From NCBI GenBank assembly GCA_035476635.1, contig DATILI010000035.1:15292-79291 (forward strand): DNA of 64,000 bases, in the 5' to 3' direction. The DNA comes from DATILI01 sp035476635. GTDB lineage: Bacteria > Pseudomonadota > Gammaproteobacteria > Burkholderiales > Burkholderiaceae_C. Made by a program: the position numbers and the translations under genes. This document shows, piece after piece, positions 50,736 through 59,762 of this stretch. The notes below the pieces were generated by a model. The model did not search any database, was not told the origin of the DNA, and saw only the letters and a program-made list of their open reading frames with translations. The first letter of the stretch is position 1. Each line of letters starts with the position of its first letter.

Positions 50736-51794
50736 TCAAATCAGGCACTGTTCCATGCCCTGAAGAAAAATGTCTTTGGGCAAGTCGATGCCGATGAACA
50801 CCATCTTGCTCATCCGCTGCTCGCCATCGGCCCATTTCGGCCCGAGGTCGCTGCCCATCAACTGGTGCACGCCCTGGAAGATCACCTTGCGCTCGGTGCC
50901 ATTCATGTTCAGCACGCCCTTGTAGCGCAGCATGCGCGGGCCATAGATGTTGACGATGGCGCCCAGAAAATCTTCCAGCTTGGCCGCATCGAACGGCCGC
51001 TCGGACTTGAAGACGAAGCTCTTCACATCGTCATCGTGGTGATGATGGTGGCCGTGGCCTTCCTTGGCATGCGAGGGGTGGTCGCAGTGCTCGCCCTCGG
51101 CATGGTCGTGGTGGTCATGATCGTGATCGTGGTCGTCTTCCTTCAGGAAGTCCGGATCGATGTCCAGCTTGGCGTTCAGGTTGAAGCCGCGCAGGTCGAA
51201 CACCTCGGACAGCGCCACCTCGCCGAAGTGCACCGCCCTTTGCGGCGCGCGCGGGTTCATGTGCTTCAAGCGGTGGATCAGCGCGTCGGTTTCATCCTTG
51301 GCCACCAGGTCGGTCTTGCTGATGAAGATCTGGTCGGCAAAGCCCACTTGCCGGCGCGCTTCCTGGCGGTCGTTGAGCTGGTCGGCCGCGTGCTTGGCAT
51401 CGACCAGGGTCAGGATCGAATCGAGCAGGTATTGCTCGGCGATCTCGTCGTCCATGAAGAAGGTCTGCGCCACCGGGCCCGGATCGGCCAGGCCGGTGGT
51501 CTCGATCACCACGCGATCGAACTCAATCAGGCCCTTGCGCTTCTTGGCGGCCAAAAGCTGCAGCGTGGCGCGCAGGTCCTCGCGGATGGTGCAGCAGATG
51601 CAGCCGTTGCTCATCTGGATGATCTGCTCCTTGCTTTCGGTCACGAGGATGTCACTGTCAATGTTCTCTTCGCCGAATTCGTTCTCGATCACGGCGATTT
51701 TCTGGCCATGGGCTTCAGCAAGCACGCGCTTGAGCAAGGTGGTTTTGCCGGAGCCCAGGAAACCGGTGAGGATGGTGGCGGGGATGAGACTCAT
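50736..51794 (-). CDS. COG0523 (CobW/YjiA-type) GTPase with His-rich segment
   Basis: A 352-residue cytoplasmic GTPase. It has Walker A GFLGSGKTTLLKRVL (residues about 12-26), the metal-binding CxCC motif in GCICCTIREDL, and ESTGLADPGP-like ETTGLADPGPVAQ. A histidine/aspartate-rich stretch lies in the middle (DDHDHDHDHHDHAEGEH, residues about 220-255), which suggests zinc or nickel storage or transfer. The C-terminal CobW domain follows. The family are metallochaperones and the client is unknown. It is next to dksA with a 223-base gap to the dksA start used here. Confidence 0.88.
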   Translation of the reverse strand: MSLIPATILTGFLGSGKTTLLKRVLAEAHGQKIAVIENEFGEENIDSDILVTESKEQIIQMSNGCICCTIREDLRATLQLLAAKKRKGLIEFDRVVIETTGLADPGPVAQTFFMDDEIAEQYLLDSILTLVDAKHAADQLNDRQEARRQVGFADQIFISKTDLVAKDETDALIHRLKHMNPRAPQRAVHFGEVALSEVFDLRGFNLNAKLDIDPDFLKEDDHDHDHDHHDHAEGEHCDHPSHAKEGHGHHHHHDDDVKSFVFKSERPFDAAKLEDFLGAIVNIYGPRMLRYKGVLNMNGTERKVIFQGVHQLMGSDLGPKWADGEQRMSKMVFIGIDLPKDIFLQGMEQCLI

Positions 51795-51879
51795 GGTGGC
51801 GCCCAGAAACTTTGAAGGTGCAGCAGTTTAGCGGGCAATGCAATGGCGCGTTTTCTGTAGTCTTACTCAGGCGAGCGGT

Positions 51880-53070
<1,191 letters not shown>

Positions 53071-53133
53071 GGGCAGGATTGTCGGGCCATCCAGAGCTTG
53101 CCGGACGACGGGCCAGCCGATAGAGTGCGGGGC

Positions 53134-53676
53134 ATGTTGGCAAGAATCATTTTTCTCGCGCTCGCGATGGCGGCGCTGCTTGCGCTTTCCGCCTGCGCCA
53201 GCATGACCGAATCCGAATGCAAGGTTGCCGACTGGGGCCGGGTGGGCCGCGACGATGGCGCCCGTGGCGAGTCCGACCAGCGCATTGCCGCCTATACCGA
53301 AGACTGCGCCAAGGTGGGCGTGCGTCCGAACGCCCTCGCCTACCGCCAGGGTTGGGATGTCGGCATCCAGAGTTTTTGCACCGCCGGGAGCGGCTGGCGC
53401 GAAGGCAGCAACGGCAATACGTCCAAGTCCGATCGCTGCCGCGGCCGCGCGGGCGAGCAGGCCTTCAGCCACTACTTCCATGCCGGGCTGGAGGTGCACC
53501 GCACGGTGGAGCGCATGCGCGAAAACGACAGGGAAAGCAGTCGGCTGGAATCGCAGCTGCGCAAATCCACCAACGACGATGAAAAGCGCCGGCTGCGCGA
53601 ACGGCTGCGCAGCATCGACCGTGATCAGTCCAGCCTGCGCAATGTGCTGTCGCGCCAACAGGCGATGGCGCCCTGA
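53134..53676 (+). CDS. DUF2799-type lipoprotein
   Basis: A 180-residue protein with a lipoprotein signal (MLARIIFLALAMAALLALSAC, lipobox LSAC). The mature part starts ASMTESECKVADWGRVGR and has the DG-rich, cysteine-bearing pattern of DUF2799 (YRQGWDVGIQSFCTAGSG). The C-terminal part is a charged coiled coil (ESSRLESQLRKSTNDDEKRR). It is probably an outer-membrane-anchored lipoprotein of unknown function. It diverges from rlmI and converges on xerC with only 4 bases between stops. Confidence 0.8.
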   Translation: MLARIIFLALAMAALLALSACASMTESECKVADWGRVGRDDGARGESDQRIAAYTEDCAKVGVRPNALAYRQGWDVGIQSFCTAGSGWREGSNGNTSKSDRCRGRAGEQAFSHYFHAGLEVHRTVERMRENDRESSRLESQLRKSTNDDEKRRLRERLRSIDRDQSSLRNVLSRQQAMAP

Positions 53677-53680
53677 ACCG

Positions 53681-54619
53681 CTATTTTTTTGGACCGGCCG
53701 GCAGCTTGGCGCGCGGATGCGCCGCGTCGTAGGCGCGGGCCAGGTGCTGGAAATCGAGCCGGGTATAGACCTGCGTGGTCGTAATGTTCGCGTGCCCCAG
53801 CAACTCCTGCACCGCCCGCAAATCGCTGCTGGACTGCAGCAGATGGCTGGCGAAGGAATGGCGCAGCATGTGCGGATGCGTCGGGGTTGCGAGCCCCGCC
53901 TGCAGGCTGCGCTGGCGCAGGCGCTGCCAGATCGATTGAGCCGAAAGCCGCGTGCCGTTGCGGCCGATGAATAGCGCGGCCTGCGCGCGCTGGGCACCCA
54001 GCACCGCATCGCGCAGCGCCAGCCAGTGCCGAACCCCCGCAAGCGCCGCGCTGCCCACCGGCACCGTGCGGCGCTTGCCGCCCTTGCCCAGCACATGCAC
54101 CTCGGCGGCCTCCAGATCGATCCAGCCGCGCGCCTCAGTGCTGGCCAGGGCGTCCAACCCGGTCAGCTCGGCCACGCGCAGGCCGCAGCCGTAGAGAAGC
54201 TCGACGATGGCCGCGTCGCGCGCCTCCAGCCAGGGGTCGTTGTCTTCATTCTTGAATTCGGCCAACTGGACCGCATCGTCCACCCCCAGCGCCTTGGGCA
54301 GCGGTTTGCCGGACTTGGGCGCACGCACATCCTGGACCGGATTGCTGGCCACCAGCCCGCGGCGACCGAGCCAGGTATAGAAGCCGCGCCAGCCCGAGAG
54401 AATCAGCGCAATGCCGCGCCCGCTGCGGCCCGCGCCATGCATTTGCGCGACAAAGCGGCGGATGTGGTTGTTCTGCAGATCGGTGAGGGCCACGCCGGCC
54501 TTCGCGGCGCTGTCGGAAAGTCTTTGCAGGTCGAGGGCATAGAGTTCGACCGTGCGCTGGGCCAACCCCTTTTCAACGCGCACATGTTCAAGATACTTCT
54601 CGACCAGTTCCTGGCTCAT
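53681..54619 (-). CDS. xerC: Tyrosine recombinase XerC
   Basis: A 312-residue site-specific recombinase that with XerD resolves chromosome dimers at dif. An N-terminal SAM-like DNA-binding region (EKGLAQRTVELYALDLQRL) precedes the catalytic domain. The catalytic residues are Arg in YGCGLRVAEL, Lys in GKGGKRRTVP, the HxxR in PHMLRHSFASH, His in LGHANITTTQ and the Tyr nucleophile in VYTRLDF. The ATG overlaps the DUF484 gene by 4 bases. The dapF-DUF484-xerC order is common in proteobacteria. Confidence 0.95.
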   Translation of the reverse strand: MSQELVEKYLEHVRVEKGLAQRTVELYALDLQRLSDSAAKAGVALTDLQNNHIRRFVAQMHGAGRSGRGIALILSGWRGFYTWLGRRGLVASNPVQDVRAPKSGKPLPKALGVDDAVQLAEFKNEDNDPWLEARDAAIVELLYGCGLRVAELTGLDALASTEARGWIDLEAAEVHVLGKGGKRRTVPVGSAALAGVRHWLALRDAVLGAQRAQAALFIGRNGTRLSAQSIWQRLRQRSLQAGLATPTHPHMLRHSFASHLLQSSSDLRAVQELLGHANITTTQVYTRLDFQHLARAYDAAHPRAKLPAGPKK

Positions 54620-55299
54620 CGCAATCGAGACAAGGCAGCACTCGCCAGCTCGGCGATGCGCTCCAGAAAGTCCGTGCCCATGCCGCTTTGAAACCGCTGC
54701 GGGTCGGGCGAGGCCAGTACCAGCATGCCAAAGGCGGGGTCGGTGCTGTTGATGGCGCCGGCGCGCAAAGGCATCAACGCCAACGACAAGGCGGTGTCGG
54801 GCTCCGGCAGCCAGCGCACGGCTTCAAACCCGGGGTTGACGCCGCAAAAAGGCGCCGTCAGCGAAGAGGCGAATGTCTGTGCGTCGCTGCTTGCGCCTTG
54901 CGCAAAAGGCTCGTCGGCAAACGCCTGCGAAACACCCCAGACCTTGATCGCCACCTGTGGCACCATGAACTGCGACCGCAGCTCGCCCGCAATGTTGGCC
55001 GGAAGGTCCACCGCCTCCTGAGTAAGCAGCAGGCTGCGCGCCCAGCGCTGCAGCTTGTCGGAAATGACGACGTTCTCGTTGCCGTTGCGGATCATGTCCA
55101 TGATCCGGTGCTCCAGCAGTTTGATTTTTTCGCGCAGCATCTCGGCCTGGCGCTCCTGCAGGCTGACCGCGCGGTTGCCGTGTGGGCTGGTCATCTGCAC
55201 CGCGGCGAGCACTTCGGCGTGGCGGTCGAAAAACGCCGGCGTATTGACCAGGAAGTTGGCGATGTCGTCTTCGGTGATGGGATGGGTGCTCTTGTCCAT
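54616..55299 (-). CDS. DUF484 family protein
   Basis: A 227-residue protein that contains the DUF484 pattern: DIANFLVNTPAFFDRHAEVLA near the N-terminus, HGNRAVSLQERQAEMLRE, a coiled coil, and a GAF-like second half (FGMLVLASPDPQRFQSGMG). Its role is not established, although it is often encoded between dapF and xerC. The start at 55299 is 63 bases from the dapF stop; a 10-base triple repeat spans that junction. Confidence 0.9.
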   Translation of the reverse strand: MDKSTHPITEDDIANFLVNTPAFFDRHAEVLAAVQMTSPHGNRAVSLQERQAEMLREKIKLLEHRIMDMIRNGNENVVISDKLQRWARSLLLTQEAVDLPANIAGELRSQFMVPQVAIKVWGVSQAFADEPFAQGASSDAQTFASSLTAPFCGVNPGFEAVRWLPEPDTALSLALMPLRAGAINSTDPAFGMLVLASPDPQRFQSGMGTDFLERIAELASAALSRLR

Positions 55300-55340
55300 G
55301 GGGCCTTTGCGAAAAAGTAGGGGCGTTCGGATGCAGGCTG

Positions 55341-55370
55341 CGCTATGTCGCGCTATGTCGCGCTATGCCG
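55341..55370. repeat. Three tandem 10-bp units at the dapF 3' end
   Basis: CGCTATGTCG, CGCTATGTCG and CGCTATGCCG occur back to back. Each unit holds TAG on the dapF strand. The unit next to the coding region includes the dapF stop codon, so the stop is repeated in steps of ten and thus in all three frames. Confidence 0.85.
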
Positions 55371-56244
55371 CCTCGGGCAGCGTGATCTCGCCTTCAAAGA
55401 CGGTGGTGGCGGGGCCGGTCATCAGGACCGCAGAGGCCAGATCCTGGCCATCCCACTCGATGGTGAGGCGCCCGCCGCGGGTGTCGACCTCGACCGGCGA
55501 GTCCAACAGCCCCAGGCGAATGCCGGCCACCACGGCGGCGCAAGCGCCCGTGCCGCAGGCCAGCGTCTCGCCGGCGCCGCGCTCGAACACCCGCAGGCGG
55601 ATCTGCTGGCGCCCCACGACCTGCATGAAGCCGGCGTTGACCCGGTTCGGGAATGCGGGATGGCGCTCGATGGAAATGCCTTGCTCGCGCACCGGCGCGG
55701 TGTCGACGTTGTCCACCACCTGCACCGCGTGCGGGTTGCCCATGGACAACACCGCCACGGAGACGGTCGCGTTCTGCGCTCGAGCATCCAGGGCCAGCAG
55801 CCATTTTTGCCAGCCATTCACGGTTTCCGATGTCAGGCCTTCGCTGTGGAACGGTACCCTGGGCATGTCGAATATCGGCGCGCCCATGTCCACCGTCACA
55901 CGGCCATCGGCATTCATGCGTGGCTCGATGATGCCGCTCAAGGTCTGCACCTTGACCGTTTCCTTGGTGGTCAGGCCCTGCTCGCGCACAAAGCGCAGGA
56001 AGCAGCGGGCGCCGTTGCCGCACTGCTCGACTTCGCCGCCATCGGCGTTGTGGATCACGTACTCGAAGTCCACGCCCGACACCGGCGCCGGGCGTACCGA
56101 CAGGATCTGGTCGGCGCCAACGCCAAAGTGGCGATCAGCCAGGAAACGGTATTGCTCGGGGCTCAGGTGCAGGCGCTCGCGCGTTTCGTCGAGTACGACG
56201 AAATCGTTGCCCGCGCCCTGCATTTTTGTGAAGCGGATGCGCAT
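55363..56244 (-). CDS. dapF: Diaminopimelate epimerase DapF
   Basis: A 293-residue cofactor-free epimerase that converts LL- to meso-diaminopimelate for lysine and the cell wall. It has MRIRFTKMQGAGNDFVVLDE at the N-terminus. The two catalytic cysteines are in GNGARCFLRF and ETLACGTGACAAVV. The length is slightly above E. coli DapF (274). It is consistent with the meso-DAP-specific MurE in this window. It starts 8 bases after the DsbA-like gene. Confidence 0.96.
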   Translation of the reverse strand: MRIRFTKMQGAGNDFVVLDETRERLHLSPEQYRFLADRHFGVGADQILSVRPAPVSGVDFEYVIHNADGGEVEQCGNGARCFLRFVREQGLTTKETVKVQTLSGIIEPRMNADGRVTVDMGAPIFDMPRVPFHSEGLTSETVNGWQKWLLALDARAQNATVSVAVLSMGNPHAVQVVDNVDTAPVREQGISIERHPAFPNRVNAGFMQVVGRQQIRLRVFERGAGETLACGTGACAAVVAGIRLGLLDSPVEVDTRGGRLTIEWDGQDLASAVLMTGPATTVFEGEITLPEAA

Positions 56245-56252
56245 GGTGCGGA

Positions 56253-56876
56253 TTATCCGCGCAGCCGGTCCAGCGCCCGGTCGACGAAGTCCAGCCGGTC
56301 CTGGCCCCAGAACCGCTCGCCGTTCAACACCAAGGTAGGTGCGCCGAACACCCCGGCCTGCTCGGCCGCATCGCTGTTGGCGCGGTACTCGGCCAAGGTG
56401 GCGGCGGCCTGCTCCAGCGCCTGCAGCGCGGCGCCGTCATAGCCGCTTTCCGTGGCCACGGCGATGCGCACTTCGGCCTCGGCGGTGTCGCGCTCCTCGG
56501 CCCAGAGCGCACGCAACAGCGCATGCGACAAGGGCATGGCGTCGAGCCCCTGCAACTGCGCGGCAATCACCATCCAGCCCGGGTACTTGTTCCAGTTCGG
56601 GTCGCTCGGCTCGCCCTTGGGGTAGTGCTTGGGCTCCAGGTTCAGCGGCATGCCCAGGTAGTCGCGCCAGCGCGCCAACTCCAGCGCGTGGTAGCTGCGG
56701 CGCGGCTCGGGCCGGGTCTTCAGCGGGATGCCACCGGTCTTGGGAACGACGGCCTGGAAATCGTACGGCCTGAGCACCAGCCGCGCGCCGTGGCGGCGCA
56801 CGATGTCCTGCAGCTTGGGCCCGCCGAAGTAGGCCCAGGGCGAAGACAGGCTGTAGTAGCAGTCGAGTTGCGTCAT
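56253..56876 (-). CDS. DsbA-family protein, 2-hydroxychromene-2-carboxylate isomerase-like
   Basis: A 207-residue thioredoxin-fold protein without a CxxC pair. The active-site region is YYSLSSPWAYFGGPKL, with Ser in place of the redox cysteines as in 2-hydroxychromene-2-carboxylate isomerase and kappa-class GST relatives. A conserved EQAGVFGAPTLVLNGERFWGQDRLD follows near the C-terminus. It likely uses glutathione, but the substrate is unknown. The start at 56876 (MTQLDCYYS) is preferred over the longer frame. It lies just upstream of dapF on the same strand. Confidence 0.87.
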   Translation of the reverse strand: MTQLDCYYSLSSPWAYFGGPKLQDIVRRHGARLVLRPYDFQAVVPKTGGIPLKTRPEPRRSYHALELARWRDYLGMPLNLEPKHYPKGEPSDPNWNKYPGWMVIAAQLQGLDAMPLSHALLRALWAEERDTAEAEVRIAVATESGYDGAALQALEQAAATLAEYRANSDAAEQAGVFGAPTLVLNGERFWGQDRLDFVDRALDRLRG

Positions 56877-56941
56877 GCCCCGCATTATCGTCACGCCGGG
56901 GCGAGCGGGAAGCCCCAAAAAATGACCTTCTAAATGACCTT

Positions 56942-57949
56942 CTATTCGATCGTGACGTTCGCCGCCTTCACCACTTCGGCCCACTTGTTCCGGTTCGCCT
57001 TGACGGTGGCGCGAAACTGCTCCGGCGTCTCGATGCGCACGGAATTGCCGGCGGCTTCGAGCTTGGCCTTGATCTCGGGCATCTCCAGCACGGCCTTGAC
57101 CGCGCTGTTGAGCTTGGCAACGACTTTCGGGTCTGTTCCCTTGGGCGCGAACAGCGCGAACCAGATCGAGCTGTCGAAGCCGTTGGTGCCGGCAATGCGG
57201 CTCTCGGCGATGGTCGGCACTTCCTGCACGGCGCCCACGCGCCTGGCCGTGGTCACGCCCAGCAGGCGCACCTTGCCCGCCTTGTACTGCGTGAGCACGG
57301 TTTGCACCTGGTTCATGATGCAGCAGGTCTCGCCCTTGAGCACCGCGGTCATGGCCTCGGGCCCGCCCTTGTAGGGCACGTGCACCATGTCCAGGCCCAG
57401 GCGCGAATTGAGCTCGGCAAACGCCATGTGCGTGCCCGTGCCATTGCCGGTGGAGGCAAAGTTGTACTTGCCCGGGTTGGCCTTGATCAGGTCGACAAAC
57501 TCCTTGAGAGTCTTGACGTTGATCACCTCCGGATTGATGGTCAGCACATTGGACACATCGAGGATCGGCGCCACCGGCACGAAATCAGCTTCCACGTCGA
57601 ACGGCAGCTTCTTGTACAGCGCCGCATTGCTGCCGTGCGTGGCGGCCGTGCCGAACACCAGGGTGTAGCCGTCGGGCTTGGCGCGCGCCACGTATTCGCT
57701 GGCGATGTTGCCGGCGGCGCCGACCTTGTAGTCGATCACCACGGGCTGGCCGAGTTGCTTGCCCAGCGGCTCCTGGATGGTGCGAGCCACCACGTCCACG
57801 CCTGATCCGGCGGGAAAGGTCATGATGAAAGTGACCGGCTGTTGCGGCCAGTCGTTGCCCTGGGCTTGCGCCAGGGGCGCGGACAGGCCAAGAGCGGCGG
57901 AAGAAACGAGCCAGGCCAGTACAGCGCGGCGAAAACGGTGGACGGTCAT
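56942..57949 (-). CDS. TctC/Bug-family periplasmic substrate-binding protein
   Basis: A 335-residue extracytoplasmic binding protein. It has a Sec signal peptide (AVLAWLVSSAALGLSAPLAQAQ), then WPQQPVTFIMTFPAGSGVDV, the hallmark of the Bug/TctC family, and a C-terminal stretch with AGNSVRIETPEQFRA. Burkholderiales carry many such receptors for organic anions, most without a linked permease; none is here. The start at 57949 has AGGAGC upstream. The ligand is unknown. Confidence 0.9.
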   Translation of the reverse strand: MTVHRFRRAVLAWLVSSAALGLSAPLAQAQGNDWPQQPVTFIMTFPAGSGVDVVARTIQEPLGKQLGQPVVIDYKVGAAGNIASEYVARAKPDGYTLVFGTAATHGSNAALYKKLPFDVEADFVPVAPILDVSNVLTINPEVINVKTLKEFVDLIKANPGKYNFASTGNGTGTHMAFAELNSRLGLDMVHVPYKGGPEAMTAVLKGETCCIMNQVQTVLTQYKAGKVRLLGVTTARRVGAVQEVPTIAESRIAGTNGFDSSIWFALFAPKGTDPKVVAKLNSAVKAVLEMPEIKAKLEAAGNSVRIETPEQFRATVKANRNKWAEVVKAANVTIE

Positions 57950-58046
57950 GCACAGCTCCTGAATCTTTGGTTGTGCCATTGTGGCGCTTGCTTCAAGCCT
58001 GTTCCGGCATGAGCTTATTCCTGCCCGGCGGTCGATAATGCGGCGC

Positions 58047-59699
58047 ATGGTCCGCCCCTCGCAACTCATCCATCCCCAGCGCGAGCCCGCGCCCCTGCGT
58101 CCTGCCGCTACGGTGCTGCTGCTGCGCGATACCGCCCTGGGCGTCGAAGTGCTGATGACCCGCCGTTCGATGACGGCCAGCTTCGCGCCGGGCGCCTATG
58201 TGTTCCCCGGCGGCGGCATCGACGCCGCCGATGCTGATGCCCATGGCCTGGCCGCGCGCCGCCCCGGGCAGAGCGATATCCACCTGACACAGGCGATCGC
58301 CGCGATTCGCGAAAGCTTCGAAGAGCTCGGCATCCTGCTGGCGCGCCGCGCCGATGGAACGCCGGCCGACCGCAGCGACATTGCCGCGCTGGACCGCCAG
58401 GCCCCGTTTGCCGCGCAGTGCCAGGCCCGGGGCCTGAGCTTGTCGGCCGATGGTGTTTTTGTGCTGGCCCACTGGATCACCGACCGCGATTTGCCGCGCC
58501 GATTCGACGTCCCGTTTCTCGTGGCGCGCATGCCCGGAGGCCAGACGCCGGTGGCCGACGAGACCGAGCAGTTCGAGCCGGTCTGGGTACGGCCTTCGGA
58601 AGCGCTGAAGCGGCACCAGGCCGGCCAGTTCTTCATGATCTTCCCGACCATCCGCACCTTGGAGCGCCTGCAGGCGTTTGCCACGGTGGATGCCGTCTTG
58701 CAGGCTTGCGCCGGCGAAGTCCCGCTGTGGACCAGTTGCCCGCGCGCGGGCTTGCTGGCCGGGCAGGAGGCACGCTACATGGAGCATGAAATGCCCTATG
58801 GCGAGCTGGCCATGGTCTGCCCCGATGGCCAGATCGTGCACGCGCTGGACTGGCGCACCGACCAGCCCGTGCCGCTGTTGAAGAACGTGCTGCGCCTGAC
58901 CGCGCCCAACCCCGGGGTGATGACCGGGCCTGGCACCAACAGCTACCTGGTGGGCGGCCCGGCCGCCGGCTACATCGCCATCGATCCCGGGCCGAACGAC
59001 CCGGCCCATCTGCAACGGCTATGGAACGCGGCGGTGAACACCGAAGGCGTGGGCGGCAACATCCGCATGATCGTCTGCACGCATTCGCACGCCGACCACT
59101 CGCCGGGCGCCAAGCCGCTGCAGGCCCTGTGCGCCGGAAAGCCGCCGATCCTCGGCCTTCCTTCGGCGCCAACGGCACGCCCGGCAAGCAACTTCGCGCC
59201 CGACAGGCCCCTTGCCCATCAGGAGCTCCTGGTGCTGGAGAGCCAAGGCCAGACGCACAGCCTGCAAGTGATCTTCACGCCCGGGCATGCCGCCAACCAC
59301 CTGTGCCTGGTGCTGCTGGAAGACAGCCTGCTGTTCTCCGGCGACCATGTGCTCAACGGCAGCACGACGGTGATCGACCCGCCCGATGGCGACATGACGG
59401 CGTATCTCGATTCGCTGGATTTGCTGAGCGAGGCCTGCACCCGCCACGGCATCGAATTCATCCTGCCCGCGCACGGCTACGTCCTGGGCTTTGCGCCGCA
59501 GACCATTGCGCACCTCAAGGCGCACCGCCTGAAGCGCGAGGCGAAGATCCTCGCCGCCATGCGCAGCAAGCCATCGGGCAATGTGGAGGAATGGGTGGCC
59601 CTGGCCTATGACGATGTGCCGCCGCGCATGTGGCCGGTGGCGCAGCGCTCGCTGCTGGCGCATGTGCAGCGCATCGAGGCGCTGAAGCTCGGCGCCTGA
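58047..59699 (+). CDS. Nudix-like plus metallo-beta-lactamase-fold fusion hydrolase
   Basis: A 550-residue two-domain enzyme. Residues about 15-235 are Nudix-like: ASFAPGAYVFPGGGIDAAD and AIRESFEELGILL form a Nudix-box-like segment with the REXXEELG core. Residues about 275-545 are a metallo-beta-lactamase fold with the metal motif CTHSHADHSPGA (HxHxDH), FTPGHAANHL and HVLNGSTTVIDPPDGDM. This half resembles LACTB2/glyoxalase II-type hydrolases. The fusion suggests the two domains act on the same nucleotide or CoA-like substrate; this is inference. An ATG at 58038 is an alternative start. It diverges from the TctC-type gene. Confidence 0.83.
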   Translation: MVRPSQLIHPQREPAPLRPAATVLLLRDTALGVEVLMTRRSMTASFAPGAYVFPGGGIDAADADAHGLAARRPGQSDIHLTQAIAAIRESFEELGILLARRADGTPADRSDIAALDRQAPFAAQCQARGLSLSADGVFVLAHWITDRDLPRRFDVPFLVARMPGGQTPVADETEQFEPVWVRPSEALKRHQAGQFFMIFPTIRTLERLQAFATVDAVLQACAGEVPLWTSCPRAGLLAGQEARYMEHEMPYGELAMVCPDGQIVHALDWRTDQPVPLLKNVLRLTAPNPGVMTGPGTNSYLVGGPAAGYIAIDPGPNDPAHLQRLWNAAVNTEGVGGNIRMIVCTHSHADHSPGAKPLQALCAGKPPILGLPSAPTARPASNFAPDRPLAHQELLVLESQGQTHSLQVIFTPGHAANHLCLVLLEDSLLFSGDHVLNGSTTVIDPPDGDMTAYLDSLDLLSEACTRHGIEFILPAHGYVLGFAPQTIAHLKAHRLKREAKILAAMRSKPSGNVEEWVALAYDDVPPRMWPVAQRSLLAHVQRIEALKLGA

Positions 59700-59762
59700 C
59701 ACCGGCCCGGCGCCAAGGAAGGCACTGCTACACTGCCTCGCATTCTGGAGGGAGCGCAGAGC

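Noticed and set aside
51010..51140. CAT/GAT-rich stretch as a simple DNA repeat
   Set aside because: It encodes the His/Asp-rich part of the COG0523 GTPase and is explained by that protein.
53071..54096. N-terminal extension of the RlmI-type frame to 54096
   Set aside because: It crosses the lipoprotein and xerC genes, and the family N-terminus (MKSIRLREGKERSLL) lies at 53070.
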